From UBA822 sp036336795 (GTDB lineage Bacteria; Gemmatimonadota; Gemmatimonadetes; Longimicrobiales; Gaopeijiaceae), in NCBI GenBank assembly GCA_036336795.1, contig JAYZFL010000002.1:1-32777 (forward strand): a stretch of DNA of 32,777 bases. The letters are read 5' to 3'. Under the pieces are notes generated by a model. The model saw nothing but the letters and a program-made list of their open reading frames with translations. It had not been told where the DNA came from and made no database searches. Both the position numbers and the translations under genes were made by a program. Numbering within the stretch: position 1 is the stretch's first letter; every line of letters begins with the position of its first letter. This document shows positions 15,924 through 23,883 of the stretch, piece by piece.

Positions 15924-17024
15924 ATGAGTACCCCGGGAGGAGTCGACGAACGACTCCTCGACCGACTGCGTGAGGTAAGGCAGCGCTTCGTCGACCTTGA
16001 TCGAGAGTTGGCCAGCCCTGAGGTCGTTCAGGACATGGACCGCCTCCGCGTACTCGGACAAGAACGAAGTGAGCTTGCCCCCAGGGTTAAGGTGGCAGAC
16101 CAGATGCTGGCCCTCGTCAAAGAGCACGAAGGAGCGTGCGAGTTGCTGCGAGAGACCGATGATCCCGACATGCGGAAGATGGCGGAGGACGAGGTCTCCG
16201 CACTGGAAGCCCGTCTTAAGGTAGTCGGATCTGAAGCTCGTCGACTTTTCATCTCCGAAGATCCTCTCGACGACCGTGCCGCAGTTGTCGAGATCCGAGC
16301 GGGAACGGGTGGGGACGAGGCCGGCCTTTTTGCGAAGGATCTCCTGCGGATGTATCAGCGTGCGGCTGAGCGCCAGGATTGGACCATTGAGCTGTTGAGC
16401 CTCTCAGAAGGTATTCCAGGCTCCATCAAGGAGGTGATTTTTACGGTTCGAGGGAAGGGTGCTTACGGGCATCTTCGCTTTGAGTCTGGTGTTCATCGGG
16501 TGCAGCGTGTACCGGAGACGGAGAGTCAGGGTAGAATTCACACCTCCGCTGCCACAGTAGCGGTTCTACCAGAGGCCGAGGAGGTCGATCTTGATATTGA
16601 TCCCAAGGACCTGAGGGTGGACGTCTTTCGCTCCTCCGGTCCGGGTGGGCAGTCAGTGAACACAACTGACTCGGCAGTGCGAATCACGCACGTGGTGACA
16701 GGTCTGGTGGTGTCGTGTCAAGACGAAAAATCTCAACACAAGAATAAGGCGAAGGCGCTCAAGGTTCTCCGTAGTCGTTTACTGGATCAGAAGATCGCGG
16801 AGCAGGAGGCAGAGAGGTCCCGGGAACGACGTTCCCAAGTCGGTACTGGAGATCGGTCCGCAAAAATCCGAACGTACAATTTTCCCCAGAGTCGCGTCAC
16901 TGATCATCGAATCAAGCTCACGCTATACACCCTCGATCGATTACTCGACGGAGACCTCAGCGAAATGATTGCGGCTCTCAGGCTGGCGGACCAAGAGGAA
17001 CGCCTGGGAGGTGATCTCGGGTGA
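15924..17024 (+). CDS. prfA: peptide chain release factor 1
   Basis: RF1 reads UAA and UAG stop codons and triggers peptide release. The 366-residue protein carries the catalytic GGQ motif at 241-243 (SSGPGGQSVNTTDSAVR) and the RF1-type codon-recognition tripeptide PxT as Pro197-Glu198-Thr199 in RVPETESQGRIHTSA. RF2 would have SPF there. An N-terminal coiled coil covers about residues 10-110. Its presence, apparently intact, means UAG should normally terminate translation in this organism. That matters for the amber-interrupted frame at 12466. It overlaps prmC by four bases (GTGA at 17021). Confidence 0.97.
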   Translation: MSTPGGVDERLLDRLREVRQRFVDLDRELASPEVVQDMDRLRVLGQERSELAPRVKVADQMLALVKEHEGACELLRETDDPDMRKMAEDEVSALEARLKVVGSEARRLFISEDPLDDRAAVVEIRAGTGGDEAGLFAKDLLRMYQRAAERQDWTIELLSLSEGIPGSIKEVIFTVRGKGAYGHLRFESGVHRVQRVPETESQGRIHTSAATVAVLPEAEEVDLDIDPKDLRVDVFRSSGPGGQSVNTTDSAVRITHVVTGLVVSCQDEKSQHKNKAKALKVLRSRLLDQKIAEQEAERSRERRSQVGTGDRSAKIRTYNFPQSRVTDHRIKLTLYTLDRLLDGDLSEMIAALRLADQEERLGGDLG

Positions 17025-17947
17025 ATCCCCACGGAGTGATTCCTAAACCAAAGAGTGGCTCCGACCTCTCCGAGTCTTGGACAATTCTGCGCCTGATCCT
17101 TTGGAGCACAGATTATCTGGCGAGCAAGGGGATCGAAACCGGGCGACTCGACGCGGAATGGTTGCTCGCGAGCACCCTCGGAATCGACCGAATTCAACTG
17201 TATCTACAGCACGACCGCCCGCTGGATCTGGATGAACGGCAAGCCTTCAAACAACTGTTGCGTCGTCGGGCCAGCCGGGAGCCCCTGCAATATATTATCG
17301 GATGGACAGCCTTTCGAGAGTTGACCTTGGTAACGGATCCTCGTGCTTTGATTCCAAGACCCGAGACCGAGATCTTGGTCGAAGAAGTTCTCGCTTGGGC
17401 AGAGGAACGGAACGCAGGACTTGGGATAGTGATGGATCTAGGTACGGGCACCGGTGCCGTATCGGTGTCGCTGGCGGTGGAAGGGGTGTGTACTCGGATT
17501 TTGGCTACCGATATTTCAGAAAAAGCCTTGGATCTGGCGAGGCTTAACGCCCAACGTCACGGAGTTGAAGAACTCCTGGATTTTCGAAGGGGTTCACTTT
17601 TTGAGATTGTGGCTTCAGAGGAGGTCTTTGACGTCATCGTTTCTAATCCTCCGTACGTAGCCACAGGTGAACGTGCTGGTCTACAGCCAGAAATCCAGGA
17701 CTGGGAGCCTAGTGAAGCCTTATTCGCAGGAGAAGACGGACTTGATATTATCTGCCCACTTATCCTAGGGGCACCGGAGCATCTGATTGATGGAGGGCTT
17801 CTTGCACTTGAGGTTGGACTCGGTCATGTGGAACGGGTCGCAGGTCAGGTCAGAGATTCTGGGTGGTTCGAGAAAGTTCGAGTCCGCCGAGATTTCAGTG
17901 GACATCCCCGGATCGTATTGGGAGAACGACGAACCACGGGCTCTTGA
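17021..17947 (+). CDS. prmC: release factor glutamine methyltransferase
   Basis: Methylates the glutamine of the GGQ motif in release factors, using S-adenosylmethionine. The 308 residues comprise an N-terminal helical domain (about 20-105, with DAEWLLASTLGIDR and REPLQYIIGW) and a Rossmann methyltransferase domain. The latter has SAM loop MDLGTGTGAVSVSLA, ILATDISEKAL and the catalytic NPPY at 209-212. The RPETE signature (PRPETEILVEEVL) is present. The start is GTG 17021, overlapping the prfA stop, so enzyme and substrate are translationally coupled. The first 20 residues are slightly longer than usual. Confidence 0.95.
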   Translation: MNPHGVIPKPKSGSDLSESWTILRLILWSTDYLASKGIETGRLDAEWLLASTLGIDRIQLYLQHDRPLDLDERQAFKQLLRRRASREPLQYIIGWTAFRELTLVTDPRALIPRPETEILVEEVLAWAEERNAGLGIVMDLGTGTGAVSVSLAVEGVCTRILATDISEKALDLARLNAQRHGVEELLDFRRGSLFEIVASEEVFDVIVSNPPYVATGERAGLQPEIQDWEPSEALFAGEDGLDIICPLILGAPEHLIDGGLLALEVGLGHVERVAGQVRDSGWFEKVRVRRDFSGHPRIVLGERRTTGS

Positions 17948-17969
17948 GGGGTGAGCGAAGGGCTAGCGG

Positions 17970-17998
17970 TTCACTCCATTTCAAGTCACCCTTATAGA
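17970..17998 (+). promoter_or_regulatory. candidate promoter before the ylbF-like gene
   Basis: TTCACT (17970-17975, 4 of 6) and TATAGA (17993-17998, 4 of 6) are separated by 17 bases. They sit in the 100-base gap between prmC and the YlbF-family gene. Transcription would start near 18005, with a leader of about 43 bases. Both hexamers are imperfect, so support is moderate at best. Confidence 0.3.
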
Positions 17999-18047
17999 TA
18001 GAGGTGCGAAAGAGAACTTTCTGAAAGATATTGACTCAGGATGCCAA

Positions 18048-18404
18048 ATGACGCGGATGATTGAGATGGCCAAGGATCTCGGAAAGGCACTGGCCCAGAC
18101 GGATGAATACCAAGTCCTTAAACGGACGGTGTCTAATGCCGAAGGTGATCAGGAGATGCAGGAGTTACGGGTGGAACTGGAGGCACTCGAGGCAAAGATC
18201 CAAGATGCCTTGAAGGATGGGAGTGAGCCCGAGACGTCTTTAAAAGAGAGCTATGAAAAAGCAGTAGGCCAGTTGCAGTCAAACCCAACCTATCAGAGAC
18301 TCGTGTCGGCCCAAGCCAACTTCGACAAAGTTCTCCTCAAGATCAATCGGACAATTCAAGAGGGAATCTCCGAGGGCGCCGAGAGCCGGATCATCCTCCC
18401 ATAG
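18048..18404 (+). CDS. YlbF/YmcA (Com_YlbF) family protein
   Basis: The 118-residue, almost entirely helical protein matches the YlbF/YmcA family: a first helix MAKDLGKALAQTDEYQVLK, a charged central helix QEMQELRVELEALEAKIQ, and a third helix NPTYQRLVSAQANFDKVLLKINRTIQEGI. In Bacillus subtilis YlbF, YmcA and YaaT form a complex that modulates RNase Y cleavage. Here no RNase Y or partner is visible, so RNA-processing control is only suggested. AGGA lies seven bases before ATG 18048. It is ten bases upstream of a CDP-alcohol phosphatidyltransferase and is probably co-transcribed with it. The family call is from sequence pattern. Confidence 0.7.
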   Translation: MTRMIEMAKDLGKALAQTDEYQVLKRTVSNAEGDQEMQELRVELEALEAKIQDALKDGSEPETSLKESYEKAVGQLQSNPTYQRLVSAQANFDKVLLKINRTIQEGISEGAESRIILP

Positions 18405-18414
18405 CACGATCGCC

Positions 18415-19044
18415 ATGCGAAACCTAGACGATCTCCGTGATCGAATTTATCCGATAATCGATCCGATAATCGATTGGTTGGTCGAGAAGAAGGTGCATCC
18501 CAACCTCATCACGACAAGCGGGTTTGTTTTCACGGTACTGGCGGGTTTCCTATATGCAATCGACCATGTCCGGACCGCGGGCTTCTTCGTTCTCATTGGT
18601 GGAGCACACGATATCTTCGACGGTCGTGTTGCGCGTACCTCGGGGTTACAGTCAAAGTTCGGTGCGTTCTACGATTCTGTGCTTGATCGGATTAGTGAAG
18701 TCGTGATCTATGTCGGCCTAATTTCACTCTACAACCAATACGAGATGTCCCTGCTTAACATCGGGATGATCTATATGATCGTACTCGCCATGGCGGGTTC
18801 TCTCATGATCAGCTATACCCGAGCGAAGGCCGAAACTCTCGGGCTCACGTGCTCTGTGGGTCTTATGCAGAGGGCGGAGCGAGTCGTGCTTCTCGGATTG
18901 GGATCTATTGTCTTCGGCCTGAGCGCGGATGGGCTTGTGATCAGTGTTATCATCACGATCTTTGCAGTGCTCACTAACGTGACCGCGATTCGCAGAATTC
19001 TTTGGGTTTACAATGAAGCGGCCGGCGTCCCCCTTGACGGGTAA
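18415..19044 (+). CDS. CDP-alcohol phosphatidyltransferase, probably inositol-phosphate specific
   Basis: The 209-residue integral membrane enzyme has about six helices. It carries a complete CDP-alcohol phosphotransferase motif: Asp66, Asp69-Gly70, Ala73-Arg74, Gly83, Asp87 and Asp91 (HDIFDGRVAR then FGAFYDSVLDR). Such enzymes join CDP-diacylglycerol to an alcohol or polyol phosphate at the inner membrane. Phosphatidylglycerophosphate, phosphatidylserine and phosphatidylinositol-phosphate synthases share the motif. The next gene makes myo-inositol 1-phosphate, so the preferred reading is phosphatidylinositol phosphate synthase. That specificity is inferred from context. An in-frame 12-base tandem repeat near the start gives PIIDPIID. 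Confidence 0.85.
   Translation: MRNLDDLRDRIYPIIDPIIDWLVEKKVHPNLITTSGFVFTVLAGFLYAIDHVRTAGFFVLIGGAHDIFDGRVARTSGLQSKFGAFYDSVLDRISEVVIYVGLISLYNQYEMSLLNIGMIYMIVLAMAGSLMISYTRAKAETLGLTCSVGLMQRAERVVLLGLGSIVFGLSADGLVISVIITIFAVLTNVTAIRRILWVYNEAAGVPLDG
18451..18474 (+). repeat. perfect 12-base tandem duplication inside a coding region
   Basis: CCGATAATCGAT occurs twice in direct succession (18451-18462 and 18463-18474), encoding PIID twice at residues 13-20 of the phosphatidyltransferase. It is in frame and perfect at DNA level. It looks like a recent slippage duplication that lengthens the N-terminal amphipathic segment. Confidence 0.85.
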
Positions 19045-19061
19045 GACGCTACTTGTTTACG

Positions 19062-19067
19062 AAGGAG
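19062..19067 (+). promoter_or_regulatory. Shine-Dalgarno that sets the inositol-phosphate synthase start
   Basis: AAGGAG ends five bases before ATG 19073. An upstream ATG at 19013 would overlap the preceding gene by 32 bases and add 20 unconserved-looking residues. The spacing favours 19073. Confidence 0.65.
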
Positions 19068-19072
19068 CGAAA

Positions 19073-20389
19073 ATGGTGCGAAAACATCCGGAGGTGCGAT
19101 CGGCTGACGGGCGCTTAGGTGTCCTGCTTCCTGGTATGGGAGCCGTGGCCACGACCACCATTGCGGGAGTCCTGCTAGCCCGGAAGGGATTGGCACAGCC
19201 TACCGGCAGTCTGACTCAGTTGAACACAATTCGCCTCGGTCAACGCACGGATAACCGAACGCCCCTCATCAAAGACTTCATAGGGTTAACGGACTTGGAT
19301 GACATTGTCTTCGGAGGGTGGGATCCGATTCCGGATACCGCTTATCAAAGTGCTGTGAACGCTGGTGTCCTCAGCGCTGAGCACCTGGATCCGATTAGGG
19401 ATGATCTGTCGACTTTATCACCGATGTCGGCTGTGTTCGACACAGAATACGTAACTCGCTTAGATGGCCCCAACAAGAAAACTGGGGCCAACAAGCGAGA
19501 TCTAGCGGAACAGATTCGGGTGGACATCCGCACTTTTAAGGAAGAGAACGGGTGCGAACGACTTGTCATGGTTTGGTGTGGTTCCACAGAGATCTTCCTT
19601 CGGCCGGGACCCGCTCATGAGACCATGGCATCGTTTGAGCGGGCAATGGAGGACGACGACCCCTCCATCGCCCCGAGTATGCTTTATGCATATGCTGCTC
19701 TCAGGGAGGGTGTCCCGTATGCGAACGGAGCCCCTAACCTTTCCGCAGACTTCCCGGCCTTCGAGGATTATTCCAAGGAAAACGGAATCCCGATCGGAGG
19801 AAAGGACTTCAAGACCGGGCAGACCCTGATGAAGACTATGCTTGCCCCTGGCTTCAAGGCTCGGATGCTAGGGATAAGAGGCTGGTTCAGCACCAACATT
19901 CTAGGCAATCGGGATGGGGCGGTCCTAGATGATCCCTCAAGTTTCAAGACTAAGGAGGAGTCGAAGCTGGGGGTGATCGATCACATTCTTCAACCCGACC
20001 TCTATCCTGATCTATACGGTGATATCTACCACAAAGTCCGCATCAATTATTATCCGCCCCGGGGCGACGACAAGGAGGGTTGGGACAACATCGACATCTT
20101 CGGGTGGCTTGGGTATCCGATGCAAATTAAGGTTGATTTTCTCTGCAAGGACTCCATTCTGGCAGCTCCGATCGTTCTAGATCTCGCCCTGTTCCTTGAT
20201 TTGGCAGGGCGAGCAGGCCTGGGTGGGATACAGGAGTGGCTTTCCTTCTACTTCAAGAGTCCACAGTGCGCCCCGGGCCTATACCCCGAACATGATCTTT
20301 TCATCCAGCATTGGAAGCTTAAGAACACCCTGCGTTGGCTCGCGGGCGAGAAACAGATCACGCACCTGGGGCGAGAGTACTACGAGTAG
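19073..20389 (+). CDS. ino1: myo-inositol-1-phosphate synthase
   Basis: Converts glucose 6-phosphate to 1L-myo-inositol 1-phosphate by an NAD-dependent oxidation, aldol cyclisation and reduction. From ATG 19073 the protein has 438 residues, in line with other bacterial enzymes. The NAD-binding loop LLPGMGAVATTTIAGVLL is near the N-terminus. Later conserved blocks are FGGWDPIPDTAYQSA, the GKDFKTGQTLMKTMLAPGFK signature, GWFSTNILGNRDG, and IDIFGWLGYPMQIKVDFLCKDS with active-site lysines. The product probably feeds the CDP-alcohol phosphatidyltransferase 28 bases upstream. A start at 19013 is possible, but the Shine-Dalgarno favours 19073. Confidence 0.93.
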   Translation: MVRKHPEVRSADGRLGVLLPGMGAVATTTIAGVLLARKGLAQPTGSLTQLNTIRLGQRTDNRTPLIKDFIGLTDLDDIVFGGWDPIPDTAYQSAVNAGVLSAEHLDPIRDDLSTLSPMSAVFDTEYVTRLDGPNKKTGANKRDLAEQIRVDIRTFKEENGCERLVMVWCGSTEIFLRPGPAHETMASFERAMEDDDPSIAPSMLYAYAALREGVPYANGAPNLSADFPAFEDYSKENGIPIGGKDFKTGQTLMKTMLAPGFKARMLGIRGWFSTNILGNRDGAVLDDPSSFKTKEESKLGVIDHILQPDLYPDLYGDIYHKVRINYYPPRGDDKEGWDNIDIFGWLGYPMQIKVDFLCKDSILAAPIVLDLALFLDLAGRAGLGGIQEWLSFYFKSPQCAPGLYPEHDLFIQHWKLKNTLRWLAGEKQITHLGREYYE

Positions 20390-20401
20390 GGGACTTCTTA
20401 C

Positions 20402-21073
20402 GTGACATCAAAATGGCCAACGCGACCGAATCACGGACGTTTTCTGGTCTTGGAGGGTGTCGAGGGCGCCGGCAAAACAACTCAGGTGCGACTTCTAGCC
20501 GAGTGGCTAGAATCGTGTGGAGTGAGCTTTACCCTGGCACGAGAGCCCGGTGGAACCGAGGCGGGAGAGGCGATCCGAAATGTTGTCCAAGAGAGGATCG
20601 AGCTCTCTGTGCCTCCGACGACGGAGCTGCTACTCTACTTGGCCGCTCGCAGCGCGTTTGTGAGGGAGATAGCGTTGCCAGCCTTGGACCGTGGTGAGCT
20701 TCTGATCGCGGATCGGTTCTCCATGTCCACTTATGCCTACCAAGGTTACGGAAGAGGTCTCGACCTAGACGAGATCCGTAAACTGGACCGGTTTGCGACT
20801 GGTGGCCTCGTTCCTGATTTATACGTGGTTCTGGATCTCCCCGTGGAAGAGGGCCGAGCGAGACAGCGGGCGGAGGGGAAGGAAGAGGATCGGTTGGAGG
20901 CTTCGGGAGAAACTTTCTTACGTGCTGTGCACCGGGGATACCAAGAACTCGTGGAGAGTGATATACGAGCAGAATTGGTTGATGCTCTCGGAACTCCGGA
21001 TGAGGTTCACCAGCGTGTACGGCGAATCCTGCAGCGTGAACTTCCGGAAGCTTTCGCAGTCCGCAACGATTAG
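20402..21073 (+). CDS. tmk: thymidylate kinase
   Basis: Phosphorylates dTMP to dTDP. The 223-residue protein starts at GTG 20402, after GGGGA. The P-loop GVEGAGKT is at 19-26 of RFLVLEGVEGAGKTTQ. It also has AREPGGTEAGEAIR, the DRFSMSTYAYQGYGRGLD block for dTMP binding, and a LID-like region RQRAEGKEEDRLE. It lies 12 bases after the inositol-phosphate synthase and about 44 bases before the ctp protease. A metabolic link to either neighbour is not apparent; the shared strand suggests simple co-transcription. Confidence 0.95.
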   Translation: MTSKWPTRPNHGRFLVLEGVEGAGKTTQVRLLAEWLESCGVSFTLAREPGGTEAGEAIRNVVQERIELSVPPTTELLLYLAARSAFVREIALPALDRGELLIADRFSMSTYAYQGYGRGLDLDEIRKLDRFATGGLVPDLYVVLDLPVEEGRARQRAEGKEEDRLEASGETFLRAVHRGYQELVESDIRAELVDALGTPDEVHQRVRRILQRELPEAFAVRND

Positions 21074-21117
21074 TTTTCTTGGTTTAGGAGAGTCGACTAA
21101 GGGGCAAGAAGACATTC

Positions 21118-22800
21118 ATGAGAAATTCCACATCGATCCTTGGACTAGCCGCCGTACTGTCAGTGGCTCTCGTGACGGGTGGATGGTTCCTACAACGTGG
21201 AGTCCTACAGGAGAGCAACGTCTATCTCCAGGCCCGGCTCTTTCAGGAAGTGTTGGACCATGTGACGAGGCAGTTCGTCGATACGGTCGACCGATCGGAG
21301 CTCATTGACAACGCTATTGACGGTGTGCTTGAGGACCTGGGGGATCCGCATACTTCATTCATCGATGCGGAGACATGGGAGCGGTTCCGTTTCCGCAGTG
21401 GTGCGGACGCCGAATACGGTGGAGTGGGACTCGAAATCCTGAGTAGGGATGGATGGATAACTGTTATCACGCCTTTACCAGGTGGCCCTGCGCTGCGGGC
21501 TGGAATCAGAGCCGGCGACAGAATCATCGAAGTGGAAGGAGTGTCCGCAGAAGATTGGGAGACCGATCAGGCTGCTGACGAACTTCGTGGAAGACCCGGA
21601 ACGGACGTAAGCATCGTTATTGATCGTCCCGGCGTAGATGAAGCCATTCCATTCACGCTGACGAGAGCTGTGATCGAACTCCTGTCCGTTCCCTTCGCTA
21701 CGATCCTCGACGAAAGTATCGGATATATCCCGCTGCAGGTCTTCAGCGAAACTTCGGGCCGAGAGTTGCGTGAATCGATCCAAACCCTAAGGGGTCAGGG
21801 AATGGGATCTCTCATCCTAGACCTTAGAAACAACCCTGGAGGGCTGCTCGACGAAGGAATTGCCGTGTCCGATCTCTTCCTTGCCGATGGTTCTTTGATC
21901 TTGGAAACAAGGGGCCGGGCCGCTGGACAAAACGAGCGATTCCAGGCTGGGAATGACGAGTTGGCGCCCGAACTTCCGTTGGTCATCCTGCTCAACGAGA
22001 ACAGCGCCAGTGCATCGGAAATCGTCGCGGGGGCCCTTCAAGATCATGATCGGGCTCTTGTGATTGGTCGCCGGAGCTTTGGAAAGGGATCGGTCCAGAC
22101 GCTTTACAGACTGAGCGGCGGAAATATTCTTCGACTAACGACGGCGCGTTGGTACACTCCGATGGGGCGCTCCATAAACATCTCCCATGATGAATCAACA
22201 CGTGATCGGACTGCGGAAAACTCGACTTTAGCGTTGTGGGGTCAACGCATCATCAAGGATGATCTCGAAGACGGACCAACTGTGACATCTATCGGTGGGC
22301 GGACTCTGCACGGTGGTGGAGGGATCACACCAGATCTCTTGGTATTACCCGATACGCTGTCCTCCCGTGAGCAGGATGCGGTCCAAAGACTTTTTCGATC
22401 CGCGGGGGCTTTTTCTACCGCACTTTTTAACCACTCGGTTTCGTACGTTCAGAATCATCCTGATCTGGAGTCAGGATTCGATCTGCCTTCCGCGGATCTT
22501 GAGCACTTTTACCAGTATTTGGTTGAGGAGAATGAGGTGATACTCAATCGGGAGGACTTTTCTACGGCCATTCGATTCATGACGTATCAGCTTGAGCGGG
22601 AAATCGCTCTTCAGGCATGGGGAGCTGAAGGAGCCTTCCAGCAGACCAAGAATACGGATGCCCAGCTGTCCAAGGCAATCGAGGTTCTCAAGCTTGTGGA
22701 TACCCCCGATGCGGTCTTCCGCGTCGGTTCAGACTTCGGATCTCGGCAAGGACTTGCGGTGACAGGCGAGTTGCCCTCCGGAGTAGCGGGTTCCAACTGA
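21118..22800 (+). CDS. C-terminal processing protease, S41 family
   Basis: The 560-residue periplasmic or membrane-anchored serine protease belongs to the CtpA/Prc class. Residues 7-25 form a signal or anchor. An N-terminal helical segment with LEDLGDPHTSFID follows. A PDZ domain (about 95-180, with GGVGLEI and GGPALRAGIRAGDRIIEVEG) precedes the S41 catalytic domain. The Ser/Lys dyad is Ser298 in NSASASEIVAGALQDHD and Lys323 in RRSFGKGSVQ; 25-residue spacing fits the family. LDLRNNPGGLLDEG is also typical. A C-terminal helical extension (about 410-560) has no recognised domain. Substrates of the family include lipoproteins, hydrolases and other envelope proteins. Confidence 0.93.
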   Translation: MRNSTSILGLAAVLSVALVTGGWFLQRGVLQESNVYLQARLFQEVLDHVTRQFVDTVDRSELIDNAIDGVLEDLGDPHTSFIDAETWERFRFRSGADAEYGGVGLEILSRDGWITVITPLPGGPALRAGIRAGDRIIEVEGVSAEDWETDQAADELRGRPGTDVSIVIDRPGVDEAIPFTLTRAVIELLSVPFATILDESIGYIPLQVFSETSGRELRESIQTLRGQGMGSLILDLRNNPGGLLDEGIAVSDLFLADGSLILETRGRAAGQNERFQAGNDELAPELPLVILLNENSASASEIVAGALQDHDRALVIGRRSFGKGSVQTLYRLSGGNILRLTTARWYTPMGRSINISHDESTRDRTAENSTLALWGQRIIKDDLEDGPTVTSIGGRTLHGGGGITPDLLVLPDTLSSREQDAVQRLFRSAGAFSTALFNHSVSYVQNHPDLESGFDLPSADLEHFYQYLVEENEVILNREDFSTAIRFMTYQLEREIALQAWGAEGAFQQTKNTDAQLSKAIEVLKLVDTPDAVFRVGSDFGSRQGLAVTGELPSGVAGSN

Positions 22801-22827
22801 CGGCGACGCAGGAGGCTCGAGTAGCCC

Positions 22828-22856
22828 TTCAGACGCCTAGGCCAAACCGGTAGAAT
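22828..22856 (+). promoter_or_regulatory. candidate sigma70 promoter for the asparaginase-obgE genes
   Basis: TTCAGA (22828-22833, 4 of 6) and TAGAAT (22851-22856, 5 of 6) lie 17 bases apart in the 99-base gap after the protease gene. Transcription would begin near 22863, about 37 bases before the asparaginase ATG. No terminator-like hairpin with a T-run precedes it. Confidence 0.4.
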
Positions 22857-22899
22857 CGATGGTCACCCTCCATGTAAAGCTCGTCCGAGGGAACCGCCA

Positions 22900-23883
22900 A
22901 TGAGTCACGTGGTTGTGGAGCGTTCCGGGATCGTCGAATCAATACATCGAGTTCACGTCGCCGTGGTGGACCAGAAAGGAAATCTTTTGGCCCATGTCGG
23001 CGATCCAGAGTATTTGACGTTCTATAGGTCAGCGGCGAAACCCTTCCAGGCGGTCCCCTTGGTGGACGACGGTGTCATCGAACGATTCGAACTGTCGTCC
23101 GAAGAACTGGCGTTATGCTGTGCCTCCCACAATAGCGAACCCGAGCATCTTTCCGTTGCTCGCTCTGTTCTAGAAAAAGTGGGTCTTCGTGAAGACGACC
23201 TGGAATGTGGACCCCATCTGCCTTTCGACCGTAATTCCGAAGAGGCACTGTTACGAGATTCGGAGAAGCCGAGATCTATCCACAACAACTGCTCCGGGAA
23301 ACATGCTGGCATGCTTGCACTGGCGGTGGCAAAGGGATGGCCGACCCGGGGCTATATTCACCGGGATCACCCCGTTCAAAGACGGATGCTAAATGAAATC
23401 AAGCGGTGGTCGGGGCTCTCAGAGGGAGAAATTGGGCTGGGTCAAGATGGATGCGGTGTGGTGTGTTTCGCCACGGCCCTCTCTCGATTGGCTTTGGGTT
23501 TCGCCCGTCTGGGAGGTGCGAAGGGTCCTCCCAGGCAGATAGTGTCAGCAATGACCGCGCATCCGTTCATGGTTGCTGGCACCGGCCGGTTCGGAACGGT
23601 GTTGGGTGATGCAGTTGGCGGCCGGATGTTCGCCAAGACGGGAGCTGAGGGTGTCTTTGCGGTTGGGGCGACGGACGGAGCGTTTGGTCTCGGAGTAAAG
23701 GTGGAGGACGGGGGAAAACGAGCAAGCGCCGTGGCTGTTCTGAGCGCGCTTGACGAACTTGGTATGCTCGAGGGAATCGAGAGCGAAAATCTCGACGCCT
23801 TTCGCAATCCTAAGATCACGAACACCCGTGGGGAGGATGTAGGAGTTCTTCGCGCGGACTTTCGTCTGGATGGACTCGGATGA
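22900..23883 (+). CDS. L-asparaginase, Rhizobium etli type (asparaginase II, PF06089-like)
   Basis: Hydrolyses asparagine to aspartate and ammonia. The 327-residue protein belongs to the family unrelated to E. coli AnsA/AnsB. Residues described for the R. etli enzyme align with a constant offset of four: Ser44 and Lys47 in RSAAKPFQ, Ser76 in CCASHNSEPEH, Cys131 and Lys134 in NNCSGKHAGML, Asp183 and Cys185 in GQDGCGVV. A later lysine, Lys246 (AKTGAEG), is probably also in the active site. The cysteine/lysine/aspartate set matches the zinc-binding arrangement. No signal peptide is seen, so it is cytoplasmic. It overlaps the next gene by four bases (ATGA at 23880). Confidence 0.92.
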   Translation: MSHVVVERSGIVESIHRVHVAVVDQKGNLLAHVGDPEYLTFYRSAAKPFQAVPLVDDGVIERFELSSEELALCCASHNSEPEHLSVARSVLEKVGLREDDLECGPHLPFDRNSEEALLRDSEKPRSIHNNCSGKHAGMLALAVAKGWPTRGYIHRDHPVQRRMLNEIKRWSGLSEGEIGLGQDGCGVVCFATALSRLALGFARLGGAKGPPRQIVSAMTAHPFMVAGTGRFGTVLGDAVGGRMFAKTGAEGVFAVGATDGAFGLGVKVEDGGKRASAVAVLSALDELGMLEGIESENLDAFRNPKITNTRGEDVGVLRADFRLDGLG

